Shown: positions 26,962 to 36,698, counted from the stretch's first letter. The stretch is DNA of 64,000 nt from Rhodocytophaga rosea (GCF_010119975.1 NZ_CP048222.1:5494501-5558500), one strand, 5' to 3'. Numbers and translations: made by a program. Notes: generated by a model from the sequence alone, not told the origin.

Positions 26962-27951
26962 TTAACGTACTGCATTCACCAGTGCTTTTTGTTGTTCAAA
27001 ATCAGAAATGTTTTGCAGAGTAACCTGTGCAATACCTTGCAGGGCATTTCTGGTAAAAAATGCCTGATGGCCGGTAATAAGCACATTGGGGAAAGAAAGC
27101 AGGCGCATAAATATATCATCCTGTATCACTTTCTCTGAGAGGTCTTCAAAAAAAAGATCAGCTTCTTCTTCATAAACATCCAGTCCTAAATATCCGATAT
27201 GTTCTGTTTTTAATGCCTCAATTACATCTGGTGTATCAATAAGCGCACCCCGGCTGGTATTGATCAGCATTACTCCCCGTTTCATTTTTGCAATGGCGTT
27301 GCGGTTGATCAAATGCCTGGTTTGCGGGGTAAGCGGACAATGCAGGGAAATGATATCCGATTGTGTATAAATTTCATCCAGTGAGCTATAAACTACACCC
27401 ATTTGCTCACATTCCTGGTCAGTGGCGACATCATAACCCAAGACCTGGCATCCGAATCCTTTTAAAATCTGGGCAGTAACTTTGCCAATTTTTCCCAAGC
27501 CGATCAAACCGACCGTTTTCCCATGTAAGTCAAAACCCATCAATCCATTCAAGGAGAAATTTCCCTCCTTCACCCGGTTATACGCCCGGTGTGTTTTGCG
27601 GTTCAGGGTGAGTATAAGAGCAAGGGTATGTTCGGCTACCGAATAAGGTGAATACGCTGGTACCCGAACTACTTGTATGCCGGCCTGGGCAGCAGCAGCT
27701 AAATCTACATTGTTATAACCGGCACACCGCAATGCAATCAGCTTTACACCTACATCCGCCAGTTGTTGTATCACCTCTTTGTTTGCCACATCATTTACAA
27801 AAATGCATACTGCCTGATAATTAGTGGCCAGCGAAGCTGTTCCGGTATGTAAAGGAACATCCAGAAAGTACAATTCGTGAGAATGGTGCTGGTTATCCGA
27901 TTGAAAAAATTGTCTGTCATAGGTTTTAGAGCTGAAAAATATTACCTGCAT
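26962..27951 (-). CDS. ldhA: D-lactate dehydrogenase (2-hydroxyacid dehydrogenase family)
   Basis: 329 residues, the length of E. coli LdhA. Reduces pyruvate to D-lactate with NADH. Seen: LIALRCAGYNNVDLAAA (about 73-89), the nucleotide-binding GLIGLGKIGKVTAQ (about 148-161), HCPLTPQTRHLINR, the catalytic-Arg block NTSRGALIDT, GLDVYEEE with the Glu, and ITGHQAFFT with the catalytic His near the end. These details fit the fermentative D-LDH subgroup. A good promoter match lies directly upstream. Confidence 0.93.
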   Translation of the reverse strand: MQVIFFSSKTYDRQFFQSDNQHHSHELYFLDVPLHTGTASLATNYQAVCIFVNDVANKEVIQQLADVGVKLIALRCAGYNNVDLAAAAQAGIQVVRVPAYSPYSVAEHTLALILTLNRKTHRAYNRVKEGNFSLNGLMGFDLHGKTVGLIGLGKIGKVTAQILKGFGCQVLGYDVATDQECEQMGVVYSSLDEIYTQSDIISLHCPLTPQTRHLINRNAIAKMKRGVMLINTSRGALIDTPDVIEALKTEHIGYLGLDVYEEEADLFFEDLSEKVIQDDIFMRLLSFPNVLITGHQAFFTRNALQGIAQVTLQNISDFEQQKALVNAVR

Positions 27952-27968
27952 AGCTTTTTGTTTTTGCG

Positions 27969-27998
27969 CAAAAATAGAGTTTTCCTCTGGCCCACCAA
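27969..27998 (-). promoter_or_regulatory. Bacteroidota-type promoter of ldhA
   Basis: On the minus strand: TTG (27998-27996), a 19-nt spacer, then TATTTTTG (27976-27969), an exact match to TAnnTTTG at canonical spacing. It lies 18 nt before the ATG, implying a leader of about ten nucleotides. Confidence 0.55.
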
Positions 27999-28163
27999 CA
28001 CAATTTTATAAAGCTCTGAATAGTAGTGAAAAAGAATAAAGTTTTTTGTGAATGTTTTAATTTAAAACAAGCATGGCCTTATAACTTATATGACAGGTAT
28101 ATTGATTGAGCAGCAGCGACACTTATGAGGGATGAGCAAAAGGCAAACGCAATACATCCACAT

Positions 28164-28192
28164 AAAAAAAGCCGGATCATCAGTCCAGCTTT
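28164..28192 (-). terminator. Terminator of the gene at 28216-28692
   Basis: On the minus strand, AAAGCTGGA and TCCGGCTTT form a 9-bp stem (one G-T pair) with a 7-nt loop, followed by a T-run. It starts 24 nt past the stop codon. Confidence 0.7.
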
Positions 28193-28215
28193 GTAACAAA
28201 AATACCTGTGTAGGC

Positions 28216-28692
28216 TTAGAATCTTTTTCTTAGATACGACTCTACTTCCTGAGGTTTAAATATTTTTTTGCTTGGATTTCTTTCCAGCAGCACCGATAAA
28301 GACCGGTGATGCATCTCATCCAATCGTGATTCGAGCAATAGATCTTTCAGGTTACTTCTCGAAATAGTTTCTACTGTCCAGCGATTATCATTTTTTTCAT
28401 ACAATTGCTTGTCTATTAATGTACCCAGGTGCTGAAACACTTCTGCTTCGCTCCAGGGGGCCGTTTGTACAGGCTTAAAAGTATCAATACCCAGGTCAAA
28501 TTTCAGATGCAATTGCTGCTTTCTGAGGTTGTTGTTAAGCATTTCAAAAATGGTCGTTTTTAATGACGGACTTGCAAAACGGTTGTCCATCAGGCTGCGA
28601 AGTGCCATCCGGCTGATAAATCCGTCTTTAGACAAATTTTCAACCCTGGCTACGAATTGCTTTTCATCCCATTGATGCGTATAGTTTGACAT
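28216..28692 (-). CDS. Cytoplasmic protein of unknown function
   Basis: 158 residues, soluble, mostly helical by composition, no signal peptide. Segments such as GFISRMALRSLMDNRFASPSL and WSEAEVFQHLGTLIDKQLYEK look like short helical bundles. I recognise no family. The terminator directly downstream supports a real single-gene unit. Confidence 0.6.
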   Translation of the reverse strand: MSNYTHQWDEKQFVARVENLSKDGFISRMALRSLMDNRFASPSLKTTIFEMLNNNLRKQQLHLKFDLGIDTFKPVQTAPWSEAEVFQHLGTLIDKQLYEKNDNRWTVETISRSNLKDLLLESRLDEMHHRSLSVLLERNPSKKIFKPQEVESYLRKRF

Positions 28693-28890
28693 AGTAGTAA
28701 TATTTGATGAGTATCCTGTGTGAAAATTTTAAATAATGGTTTAATTCGCAGGTCAAGATGGTAACCCTGTTTTTACAGGCAAAGGCTATTTGGGTAAAGT
28801 TGCGGAGAGCTGTTTTGCTAAGTTCTTTATCAGAACTATATAGATACCTATGATTACAATGACAGATATTACGTCCTATACTAAAAGATA

Positions 28891-29148
28891 CTAGTCTTCA
28901 TCTTCTTCATCCATATCTTCATCTGCATCTTCCTCAATATCTTCATCATAGGTAAATTCTTTGTCATCTTCTACAGCCAGCTGGTTAAAATCTATATCAC
29001 CCAATGACTCAGAAAAGAAATCGTCGTCATCTTCATCCGCAGAAGGGTCATAATAATCGCTGGGCGTAGCATACGAGCGGCTCATGGTACGGGCAGAATT
29101 TGTAGTAGTCTTAGTAACAGGCTGAAAGGCGCATAAAGATTGTAACAT
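28891..29148 (-). CDS. Small protein with extreme acidic tail, unknown function
   Basis: 85 residues. The first 35 are Ser/Thr-rich (TKTTTNSARTMSRSYATPSD); from residue 37 on about half are Asp/Glu, in runs such as DEDDDD and ending DMDEEDED. Low complexity makes a coding call less certain, but the frame opens with a clean ATG and has no overlapping rival. No hydrophobic segment. Possibly a disordered binding partner. Confidence 0.5.
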   Translation of the reverse strand: MLQSLCAFQPVTKTTTNSARTMSRSYATPSDYYDPSADEDDDDFFSESLGDIDFNQLAVEDDKEFTYDEDIEEDADEDMDEEDED

Positions 29149-29344
29149 AGCTTTGATGTTTAAAATTAAGCAAAAACAGGTGCTTGAATATGGAATCTAA
29201 ATTCTCAAAAACATTGATGAGAGTAAAGTATAAATTCCCGGCCTATCTTACGTATTACAGTTTTAGCAGGAATGTGTACCATTATTTGCTGTATATTGAG
29301 GCATATTTTACTTTCCGGTAGTTTTTATTTAATAATTTACCGCT

Positions 29345-30322
29345 ATGCTTTTCAGAACAGAACTTGTTGTAAAGCCTTTTCCGGTGCAATTATCGCTTGA
29401 TTCCCGGATTTTATCGGTGGGCTCATGCTTTGCAGAAGTAATCGGTAACCAGCTGAAAACAAATAAGTTTAAAGTAATAATTAACCCATTCGGAACCATT
29501 TTTAATCCGGTTTCTCTCACAAGTTTGCTGGAAACAAGTTTGACTTCAAAAAAGGTAACCGCCAGCCGCATGATTGAAAGCCTGGGAATATGGTACCATT
29601 ACGATTTGCATTCCAGTATTTCGGCTTCCGGCCAGGATAAACTCATCGGGATGATCGAAGAAAAAATGGAGCAGACTGCTCACTTTATCGCCCAGGCCGA
29701 CTGGATTTTTATAACCATGGGAACCGCCTTTGTTTACCAGTTTCAAGACTCCGGCGAGATCGTGGCTAATTGCCACAAAATGCCTTCCAGGCTATTCACC
29801 AAACGATTACTTGAGATACATGAGATTACAGAGGCAGTACATGCTTTATACAATCAATTAATAAAATTACGTCCGCAGGTACGCCTGTTACTGACCGTGA
29901 GCCCGGTACGTCATATCAAGGATGGCATTCTTGAAAACCAGGTAAGCAAATCGATACTCCGCCTGGCCTGCCATCAATTAACGCAGCAATTTGACCATAT
30001 CTATTATTTCCCCAGCTACGAACTGATGATGGATGACCTGCGGGAGTACCGTTTTTACAAACAAGATCTGATTCATCCTTCCGGAATGGCCGAAGAATAT
30101 ATATGGGATAAGTTTGTACACGCATTGGTAGATATACCTACGCAGGCATTCATAAAGGAATGGCAAACTATCAGGCAGGCATTAGCCCATCAGCCTTTTC
30201 ATCCGGAAACTGCCACCCATCAGCAATTTCTCAGGCAAACCTTAGCTAAATTGAAAGCACTGGCAAATAAAGTGGATCTACAGCAGGAAATTGCTCTGGT
30301 GGAAAAACGTATATATGAGTAG
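29345..30322 (+). CDS. GSCFA domain protein
   Basis: 325 residues. The name-giving motif is visible as SVGSCFAEVIGNQL (about 25-38), followed by NPFGTIFNPVSL. GSCFA proteins are SGNH-hydrolase-like and common in Bacteroidota and Proteobacteria; LLTVSPVRH near 180 and DLIHPSGMAEEYIWD near 240 supply the later SGNH-type blocks. The substrate is unknown; ester hydrolysis or acyl transfer is a reasonable guess. A single-gene unit. Confidence 0.9.
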   Translation: MLFRTELVVKPFPVQLSLDSRILSVGSCFAEVIGNQLKTNKFKVIINPFGTIFNPVSLTSLLETSLTSKKVTASRMIESLGIWYHYDLHSSISASGQDKLIGMIEEKMEQTAHFIAQADWIFITMGTAFVYQFQDSGEIVANCHKMPSRLFTKRLLEIHEITEAVHALYNQLIKLRPQVRLLLTVSPVRHIKDGILENQVSKSILRLACHQLTQQFDHIYYFPSYELMMDDLREYRFYKQDLIHPSGMAEEYIWDKFVHALVDIPTQAFIKEWQTIRQALAHQPFHPETATHQQFLRQTLAKLKALANKVDLQQEIALVEKRIYE

Positions 30323-30557
30323 TATGTTATATAGACTTTAGCTGATCACAATTGCGCATACTCAAAACGTTTGACAAGTTCTCACCAATACTAAAACTTG
30401 TGTTTAGATAGCTCTATCGGGGTAAAATTATAGTCATTCCGGAAATAGTGTTTATAATAGATAAAGAGTTAAACAATAAAATGTATCTGTGAAAATTTGG
30501 TTTGATAGACTAATCAGATATATTGACCCTTATTTTTGATTAATTGGGTTATTATCT

Positions 30558-31247
30558 ATGAACAAACAATTAAAACAGATTATTATCTGGCTGCTTATTC
30601 CTTCCATTGCCTTTTCAGGTTTTGTAATGCTTCCCAAGAAAAAGAAGATAGTATTCTTTGGCGACTCTATTACCCAGGCGGCTGTACAGCCGGATGGCTA
30701 TATTGATGTATTAAATAAAACACTGGCCCAGAAAGGGAAAAGTGATAAATTTGAATTAATTGGTGCCGGCATCAGCGGCAATAAAGTGACTGATCTACAA
30801 AAACGCCTGGAGAAAGATGTGCTTTCCAAACAACCAGACCTGGTCATTATTTATATAGGCATTAACGATGTCTGGCATTTTACCCATCCTAATACCAACG
30901 GCCAGGGCACCCCTGCCGACAAATTTGAGGCAGGACTTATAGATGTAATTACACAAATTAAAAATACAGGTGCTAAAGTGGTACTTTGTACGCCCAGTGT
31001 AATTGGCGAAAAAACAGATGGCAGTAATCCGCAGGATAAAATGCTGGATGAATATTCAGACATCAGCCGGAAGGTAGCCAAAGCTACTGGTAGCAAGCTA
31101 TGTGACCTGCGTAAAGCTTTTATAGATCACTTAAAAACAAATAATACAGCCAATCAGGATAAAAATATTCTTACTAGTGATGGCGTGCATTTAAATAAAG
31201 AAGGAAACGCTTTTGTAGCTGCCCAAATGAGCAAATTTCTGAAATAG
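30558..31247 (+). CDS. Secreted SGNH/GDSL hydrolase
   Basis: 229 residues. An N-terminal hydrophobic segment (about 7-25) suggests export or anchoring. Block I FFGDSITQ (about 33) carries the nucleophile Ser, GISGNKV the block II Gly, IYIGINDVWHF (about 96) the block III Asn, and TSDGVHLNKEGN (about 205) the catalytic Asp-His. This is the lysophospholipase/acetylxylan-esterase-type layout. A TATTTTTG at 30531-30538 resembles a -7 element, but no TTG lies at the right spacing. Confidence 0.9.
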   Translation: MNKQLKQIIIWLLIPSIAFSGFVMLPKKKKIVFFGDSITQAAVQPDGYIDVLNKTLAQKGKSDKFELIGAGISGNKVTDLQKRLEKDVLSKQPDLVIIYIGINDVWHFTHPNTNGQGTPADKFEAGLIDVITQIKNTGAKVVLCTPSVIGEKTDGSNPQDKMLDEYSDISRKVAKATGSKLCDLRKAFIDHLKTNNTANQDKNILTSDGVHLNKEGNAFVAAQMSKFLK

Positions 31248-31353
31248 AGTACATAAAAGTTTTGTATCTGTTTCAAATCGGGAATCTGTTAATTTATTTC
31301 ATTCAAATTATTTAATGTTTTTTATGCTGACACTTACCTAATAAACTACTGCT

Positions 31354-33009
31354 ATGGACCTGAGAGGAGTTTTTAAAGGCTATACCATTTACTGGATTGT
31401 ACTTCTCATCACCTTTTTACTGATCGGAAACATCTACCTCATTTATCAGAACAGTGAGACCATCAGACGAAATGTAGCCATCTATGAGGAAGCAGAAAAA
31501 ATAAAGGTAAATACCACAGAAGTAATCAGAAATCTGCACCTGATCGACATGATGCTGCGGAGTTATGCGCTGACGAATAACAATGATTTTTTAGAAACAG
31601 CAGATAGTTGCATTCAAAATAAGGACATTATCTATTCCAGTCTGGAAAACTCGCTTCATAAGCAGGGGTATGACATGGAAAAATTCACCTCCATGCGGGA
31701 AGGGGTTTATAAGTATTATACCGTTATCGATGACATGAAAACCCATCTATTAAAGGGTGAAAAGGAAAAATTTTCAGAAATACTTAAACCTGATCCTGGA
31801 TTTAGTGCCTGGACAGCTTTTAATTCCTTTAGTAAGGATGTAAATGATTTTGAGAATAATATAAAGCAGCAAGCCTATGCAGAATATCTGGAAGCTGTCC
31901 GCAATAGTTATTTGCTTCAGATTATTCTCTTCTTTCTGGCAGTTCCTACGCTCGCCTTTATGGCCTATCATGCGAGACGGGATTTTTACCTGTCTGAAAA
32001 ACTCCGGCAATCTACTGAGGAAAACTATACAATTGTGGCCGAACAAAATGAAATGCTCGAACGGATGGTGAGAGAGCGCACCAAAGAAGTGGTCGAGCAA
32101 AATAAAATGATAGGTGCCCAGTATGAGGAAATTACCGCTCGCAATGAGCAGCTGGAATTGCACCAGAGAGAAATAGAAGCACGTAGAAATGAATTGGGTG
32201 AGCAATATGCAGCTTTGCAGGAAGCCAACAAAATTATTGAGCAGCAACACCACGAAATTCAATCCAAACACGATGAACTGGCCAGGGAAGTAGAGAGGCA
32301 GACGTATGATTTAAAACAAACCAATCTGGAACTGATTGAATACAACCGGAGCCTGGAACAGTTTGCCTACATTATTTCTCATAACCTGAGAGGTCCGATG
32401 GCCCGGTTAACTGGCCTGGCTTCTATTCTTGAAATGGCTCAAAATGATTCAGAAGCCAAATCAATTATCGGGATGATGGTGAAGTCTACCCACGATCTCG
32501 ATCAGGTGATTAAAGACCTTACCATGATTCTGGAAGTACAAAAGACCGGTTCGCAGATGCTGAGCGAAATTAAGCTGGATGCGCTTGTAGATAAGGCAAC
32601 TACTATCCTTACGGCTGAAATTCAGGAGACCGGCGCTTTAATAAAAAGAGAATTAGGCGCAAAATCCGTTTACTCACTGGCTCCTTACCTGGAGAGCATT
32701 ATATATAATCTGTTTAGCAACGCCATCAAATACCGCCATCCCAACAGGCGTCCTGAAATTTCTATCACTTCTGTACGCGAAAATGGCTATACCAGAATCG
32801 ATGTAGGAGATAATGGCCTCGGAATGGACTTGAAAACTTATAAAAACAATTTATTCAATCTCTATAAACGTTTTCATTTTCATGTGGAAGGAAAAGGCCT
32901 TGGATTATATCTGGTAAAAACGCAAATCATGGCTTTAGGCGGAAAAATCGAAGTTAAAAGCGAACCCGAACAAGGTACTATTTTTTCCCTTTTTCTGAAA
33001 AACGCATAA
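31354..33009 (+). CDS. Membrane sensor histidine kinase
   Basis: 551 residues. A membrane segment (about 10-31), a periplasmic CHASE3-like helical sensor (about 35-180), a second membrane segment (about 187-206), a long coiled coil (about 215-335), then HisKA with the phospho-acceptor His343 (YIISHNLRGPM) and an HATPase domain with N box NLFSNAIKYRH, DNGLGMDL and GKGLGLYLVK. Ser-His-Asn around the acceptor His is typical of Bacteroidota hybrid-like kinases. No response-regulator gene is adjacent, so the partner is encoded elsewhere. Confidence 0.92.
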   Translation: MDLRGVFKGYTIYWIVLLITFLLIGNIYLIYQNSETIRRNVAIYEEAEKIKVNTTEVIRNLHLIDMMLRSYALTNNNDFLETADSCIQNKDIIYSSLENSLHKQGYDMEKFTSMREGVYKYYTVIDDMKTHLLKGEKEKFSEILKPDPGFSAWTAFNSFSKDVNDFENNIKQQAYAEYLEAVRNSYLLQIILFFLAVPTLAFMAYHARRDFYLSEKLRQSTEENYTIVAEQNEMLERMVRERTKEVVEQNKMIGAQYEEITARNEQLELHQREIEARRNELGEQYAALQEANKIIEQQHHEIQSKHDELAREVERQTYDLKQTNLELIEYNRSLEQFAYIISHNLRGPMARLTGLASILEMAQNDSEAKSIIGMMVKSTHDLDQVIKDLTMILEVQKTGSQMLSEIKLDALVDKATTILTAEIQETGALIKRELGAKSVYSLAPYLESIIYNLFSNAIKYRHPNRRPEISITSVRENGYTRIDVGDNGLGMDLKTYKNNLFNLYKRFHFHVEGKGLGLYLVKTQIMALGGKIEVKSEPEQGTIFSLFLKNA

Positions 33010-33080
33010 TATGCCAGTTTTTTGTCGCTTATTATAAAAGTACAACCCAAAATTTGAGTACTATTGCCGAAAAAATACCT

Positions 33081-33452
33081 ATGAAAGGCGTTTATTCCAT
33101 CCTGCTGTTGATCCTATCCAATATATTTATGACTTTAGCCTGGTATGGACATTTGCAGTTTAAACATATTTCCTGGCTCAAAGGCCTGGGTCTGGTAGCA
33201 GTGATCATGATCAGCTGGGGACTGGCTTTTTTCGAATATATCTTTCAGGTGCCTGCCAATAAAATTGGCTACCGCGACAATGGAGGGCCGTTTTCATTGT
33301 TTGAGTTAAAAACCATCCAGGAAGCCGTTTCACTGATTGTGTTTATCCTGATCACCGTTTTTGTGTTCCGCACAGAAAAAATGGCCTGGAACCATATGGT
33401 TGGCTTTCTGCTGATTGTGCTGGCAGTTTTTTTTATCTTCAAAAAATGGTAA
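33081..33452 (+). CDS. DUF486 small membrane protein (DMT-like)
   Basis: 123 residues from the ATG at 33081. The frame also opens at a TTG (33054), but homologues start near MKxxxLLILSNIFMTLAWYGHL. Four membrane segments in about 120 residues and the family block SWGLAFFEYIFQVPANKIGY are present. DUF486 proteins resemble half-size drug/metabolite transporters; function unknown. The stop is 3 nt from the stop of the convergent RbsC-like gene. Confidence 0.85.
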   Translation: MKGVYSILLLILSNIFMTLAWYGHLQFKHISWLKGLGLVAVIMISWGLAFFEYIFQVPANKIGYRDNGGPFSLFELKTIQEAVSLIVFILITVFVFRTEKMAWNHMVGFLLIVLAVFFIFKKW

Positions 33453-33455
33453 GTA

Positions 33456-34493
33456 TTATGCTTTAATGCGGTGTTTGAGCCGGTCAATGGCTACAGCGCC
33501 GATGATAATTACGCCGATAATTACCTCCTGTACAAAGTTAGGCACACCCAGCATATTACAGCCGTTGCGCAGTACCGCCATAATGAGTGCGCCAATAATA
33601 GAGCCCATGGCACTTCCTTCGCCTCCACTCAATGAGCCTCCTCCAATTACCACCGCTGCAATAATATCGAGTTCCATACCGGCAGCTGCTGTAGGGTCGC
33701 CTACCGTCAGGTTGCTGTACTGCATAATGGAAGATATCCCGACAAACATGGAACTGAGGGTGTAAATAGCAATACGGTTAAGTGAAATATTAATTCCACA
33801 CAAGCGGGCTGTTTTTTCATTAGAACCAATTGCAAAAATATATCGGCCAAAAACAGTATACTTTAACAGAATAGCGGTAAAGGCTACCAGCAAAATGGTC
33901 ATCCATACACCGGGAGCAAAAATGAGCCAGCCTGGTTCAGGGTCGAGTAGCATGAGTTTTTGCAGGCCATTGGCAGGTGTACTCACGGTTTGTTCTTTTC
34001 CAATCCATTTGGCAATACCCCTGGCAATTTGCATCATACCCAGCGTGATAATAAAAGGTACAATTTTAAGCCTGGAAGTAGTAAGACCGATCAGCCAGCC
34101 ACAAACCGCACAAGCAGCAATGCCACCAATGGCTGCCAAAAATGAAATCCCCACGCCTGCTTCCGGTACATTACCCCCCATGTTAAGTATGGTTGCAATG
34201 ACCACGGTGCCCAGTGCGATCTGCGAACCTACACTCAGGTCGATGCCACCGGAAATAATCACAATGGTCATGCCCATTGCAGCAATACCCACAATAACCG
34301 TTTGCGTAATAATGGTTTTTATATTATAAAAGCTGTAAAACTCAGGTGGACAGAGAATAATAAACAGGATAAACACCGAAAGCAATCCAAAAAACGGAGC
34401 AAACTGGAGAATGATCTTTTTAGGTCCTGGCAATCGTCCGGCGCCTGCTGGTGTATTTACTGGTAATGGCTCTACTTCTATTTTTGAAGACAT
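33456..34493 (-). CDS. RbsC-like sugar ABC transporter permease, orphan
   Basis: 345 residues with about ten membrane segments. Matches the BPD_transp_2 family: GMTIVIISGGIDLSVGSQIAL (about 96), TLGMMQIARGIA (about 155), FGRYIFAIGSNEKTARLCGI (about 215) and VVIGGGSLSGGEGSAMGSIIGA (about 290). These permeases import ribose, xylose and similar sugars, or autoinducer-2. Neither an RbsA-type ATPase nor an RbsB-type binding-protein gene is nearby. Confidence 0.9.
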   Translation of the reverse strand: MSSKIEVEPLPVNTPAGAGRLPGPKKIILQFAPFFGLLSVFILFIILCPPEFYSFYNIKTIITQTVIVGIAAMGMTIVIISGGIDLSVGSQIALGTVVIATILNMGGNVPEAGVGISFLAAIGGIAACAVCGWLIGLTTSRLKIVPFIITLGMMQIARGIAKWIGKEQTVSTPANGLQKLMLLDPEPGWLIFAPGVWMTILLVAFTAILLKYTVFGRYIFAIGSNEKTARLCGINISLNRIAIYTLSSMFVGISSIMQYSNLTVGDPTAAAGMELDIIAAVVIGGGSLSGGEGSAMGSIIGALIMAVLRNGCNMLGVPNFVQEVIIGVIIIGAVAIDRLKHRIKA

Positions 34494-34868
34494 ATGTCAA
34501 AAATTCTTAATAAACTAGTTCAGGTGGCTATGTGACTAAAAATGATAATAAACAAGGTGGGTAATTTACTTAAATTTTATTCAATTTCTGAACAGAAGAT
34601 AGTTTAGCCTTGAAAAGTTAATATTCCGGAAAAACTTTCAAGCTTTAAAATGCTGTATATGCGACTTTAGAGTTCCTTCACAAACAGATGGTTTGTGCCA
34701 TATATCTTTGTTTAGGAAAGAAGTATACGGCAACATCTTCTATAAAATGAAATGCGCATCGTTTGTTTCTGAGAAAAAATCAGAAATTTGCCTGATAGCG
34801 GCAATCTTTGTAAAGTAGCATAATACTATCTTTCCCATTCAGCAGGCAAACGTATATTTACTTTTTTT
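34494..34868. other. Divergent intergenic region, 375 bp
   Basis: No coding frame. Two small hairpins: CACAAAC/GTTTGTG (34679-34697, 5-nt loop) and TTTCTGA/TCAGAAA (34766-34786, 7-nt loop). TATCTTTG at 34703-34710 fits the -7 consensus but has no TTG at the right distance. The region must hold the promoters of the permease (minus) and the large membrane-anchored protein (plus). Confidence 0.4.
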
Positions 34869-36698
34869 ATGGTAACATTTGATGCAGATTTATCCTTTCT
34901 ATACCTGGCATCGGGTGTTTCGCTGCTTGTATTGCTACTGTTAGCCTGGTTAGCCTGGAGGCGAGTCAATAAGAAACGCCTTGCCTGGCGTATGGCCGCC
35001 AGTAGTGTGGGCATGATATCTTTGATGATGCTTGCATTAAAACCACAATTCAGACAAACTGTTTTGCCACAAGAAGCCATTTTATTGACAGAAGGAACAA
35101 ACCAGGATAGTTTACAATCGCTGCTTCAAACCTTTACCGGAGATGTGCCAGCTATCTTTACAACGGATAGTTCTTCTTCTCAATCATTCGCTAAGCAGGA
35201 AGTAAAATGGACACCAGATATAGCCTATTTGCGGCGGAATCATCCACAGGTAAACCGATTACATATCCTGGGTTATGGATTAAGCCATGTAGAATTAGAC
35301 GCACTTGATTCTCTGCAAGCGATTCCTCACCTTTCTCTGTTAGAAGGAGGTTTTCATGCTGTACACTGGCCGCAACTAACACAAGCCGGAGAAGCTTTAC
35401 ACCTACAAGGAATCTATGAAAACAAAGCGGCACAGCCTGTAAAACTGGTATTAGAAGGATTCGGTCTCCGGCTGGATTCCTTGGAAATACCTGCCAGCCA
35501 GACAAAGGAATTTGATTTACAAACCTTGGTAAAAGAATCAGGTAGCTTTGTATATAGCCTCAATGTGTTCATAAATAATCGTCTGATTGCAGCAGAGAAA
35601 ATACCCATTCTGGTGGAGCCGCCTTCTCTCATACGGTTTATCATTCTGGAATCATTTCCGGGATTTGAAGTAAAATTCCTGAAAACATGGCTTTCCGAAA
35701 GGCAATATACTGGTATCGTGCGTACCACCATTAGCCGGGATAAGTACCGTACCGAATACATTAACCAGGAGAAAGTAAATGCCAATACCCTGAATGCTAC
35801 ACTGCTGGAAACTATAGATCTTGTGATTGCAGATGAGCAGTCGGTAAGTGGGTTGAGTAGCCGAGAACAGGCAGCCTTACAACAGGCAATGGAGGAAAAA
35901 GGTGTAGGGCTGCTCATTCTCTGGAAAGAACCGCAGAACAGGAAAGGGAACTTGTTTACAAATTCATTTAAAATTAATACGCCGCCCAGGCTGGAAGAAC
36001 AACCTACGAGAGTTACCTGGCCAGATATGTCATCAGGTGCAGTTTCCATTAGCGCAACAGGTGCCAGAATAGAATATAGCCCTGGAACCAGGCCAATGGT
36101 GCAGGATGAAAAAGGAGGAATCCTGGTGAGTACGCAGGTGTGGGGCAGGGGGAAAATGATGGCAAGCCTGCTAAATTCAAGCTATATGTGGGTGCTGGAT
36201 GGAAAACAAACACTATATTCCAGTTATTGGTCTGCATTGCTCAGTAGCCTTGTAGCTGGCAAAGAACCGGAACAAACCTGGCAGATTGCTTCGAAAATAC
36301 CATTGGTACATCATCCGCTTACATACACCTTAACAACTTATGCATCACAAACACCAGTTGGGTTGAGCGGCAATGTTTCTTTTTACTTAGCACAGGATGC
36401 ATTGAATCCACAGCGATGGAAAGGCACGTTCTGGCCGGATTCAACTGGCTGGAGGGTGGTACAAACAGAAGGAGGAAATCCTTACTGGCATTATATTTAT
36501 TCTTCCTCCAATTGGAAAGACCTGCAATGGAAGGAGAGGAGGGAAGCTACTTTACAATGGGCCAACCGCCAGCATATGAAACTTACAGCATCTTCAACAA
36601 GTGTCAGTCAGTTTGTTACAAAGCCTGTTTCCTCTCTTTGGTTTTTCTTACTCTTTCTGGGAAGTATGGCTTATTTGTGGATCGAGCGGAAGTTGTAA
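34869..36698 (+). CDS. Large membrane-anchored protein of unknown function
   Basis: 609 residues. Two membrane segments at the N-terminus (about 10-31 and 42-60), a large outside domain, and one membrane segment at the C-terminus (about 588-606) followed by ERKL. The middle part (about 255-360) has a Rossmann-like run with IRFIILESFPGFEVKFLKTWL and GVGLLILWKEP, reminiscent of the amidotransferase-like domain of some Bat/VWA membrane proteins. I do not recognise a named family. An isolated gene with its own long upstream region. Confidence 0.75.
   Translation: MVTFDADLSFLYLASGVSLLVLLLLAWLAWRRVNKKRLAWRMAASSVGMISLMMLALKPQFRQTVLPQEAILLTEGTNQDSLQSLLQTFTGDVPAIFTTDSSSSQSFAKQEVKWTPDIAYLRRNHPQVNRLHILGYGLSHVELDALDSLQAIPHLSLLEGGFHAVHWPQLTQAGEALHLQGIYENKAAQPVKLVLEGFGLRLDSLEIPASQTKEFDLQTLVKESGSFVYSLNVFINNRLIAAEKIPILVEPPSLIRFIILESFPGFEVKFLKTWLSERQYTGIVRTTISRDKYRTEYINQEKVNANTLNATLLETIDLVIADEQSVSGLSSREQAALQQAMEEKGVGLLILWKEPQNRKGNLFTNSFKINTPPRLEEQPTRVTWPDMSSGAVSISATGARIEYSPGTRPMVQDEKGGILVSTQVWGRGKMMASLLNSSYMWVLDGKQTLYSSYWSALLSSLVAGKEPEQTWQIASKIPLVHHPLTYTLTTYASQTPVGLSGNVSFYLAQDALNPQRWKGTFWPDSTGWRVVQTEGGNPYWHYIYSSSNWKDLQWKERREATLQWANRQHMKLTASSTSVSQFVTKPVSSLWFFLLFLGSMAYLWIERKL

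Noticed and set aside
30531-30538. TATTTTTG resembling a -7 promoter box before the SGNH hydrolase
   Set aside because: It matches the consensus, but the nearest upstream TTTG is 26 nt away, too far, so I do not list it as a promoter.
34703-34710. TATCTTTG before the 609-residue membrane protein
   Set aside because: It matches the consensus but has no TTG at the right spacing and lies about 160 nt from the start codon.
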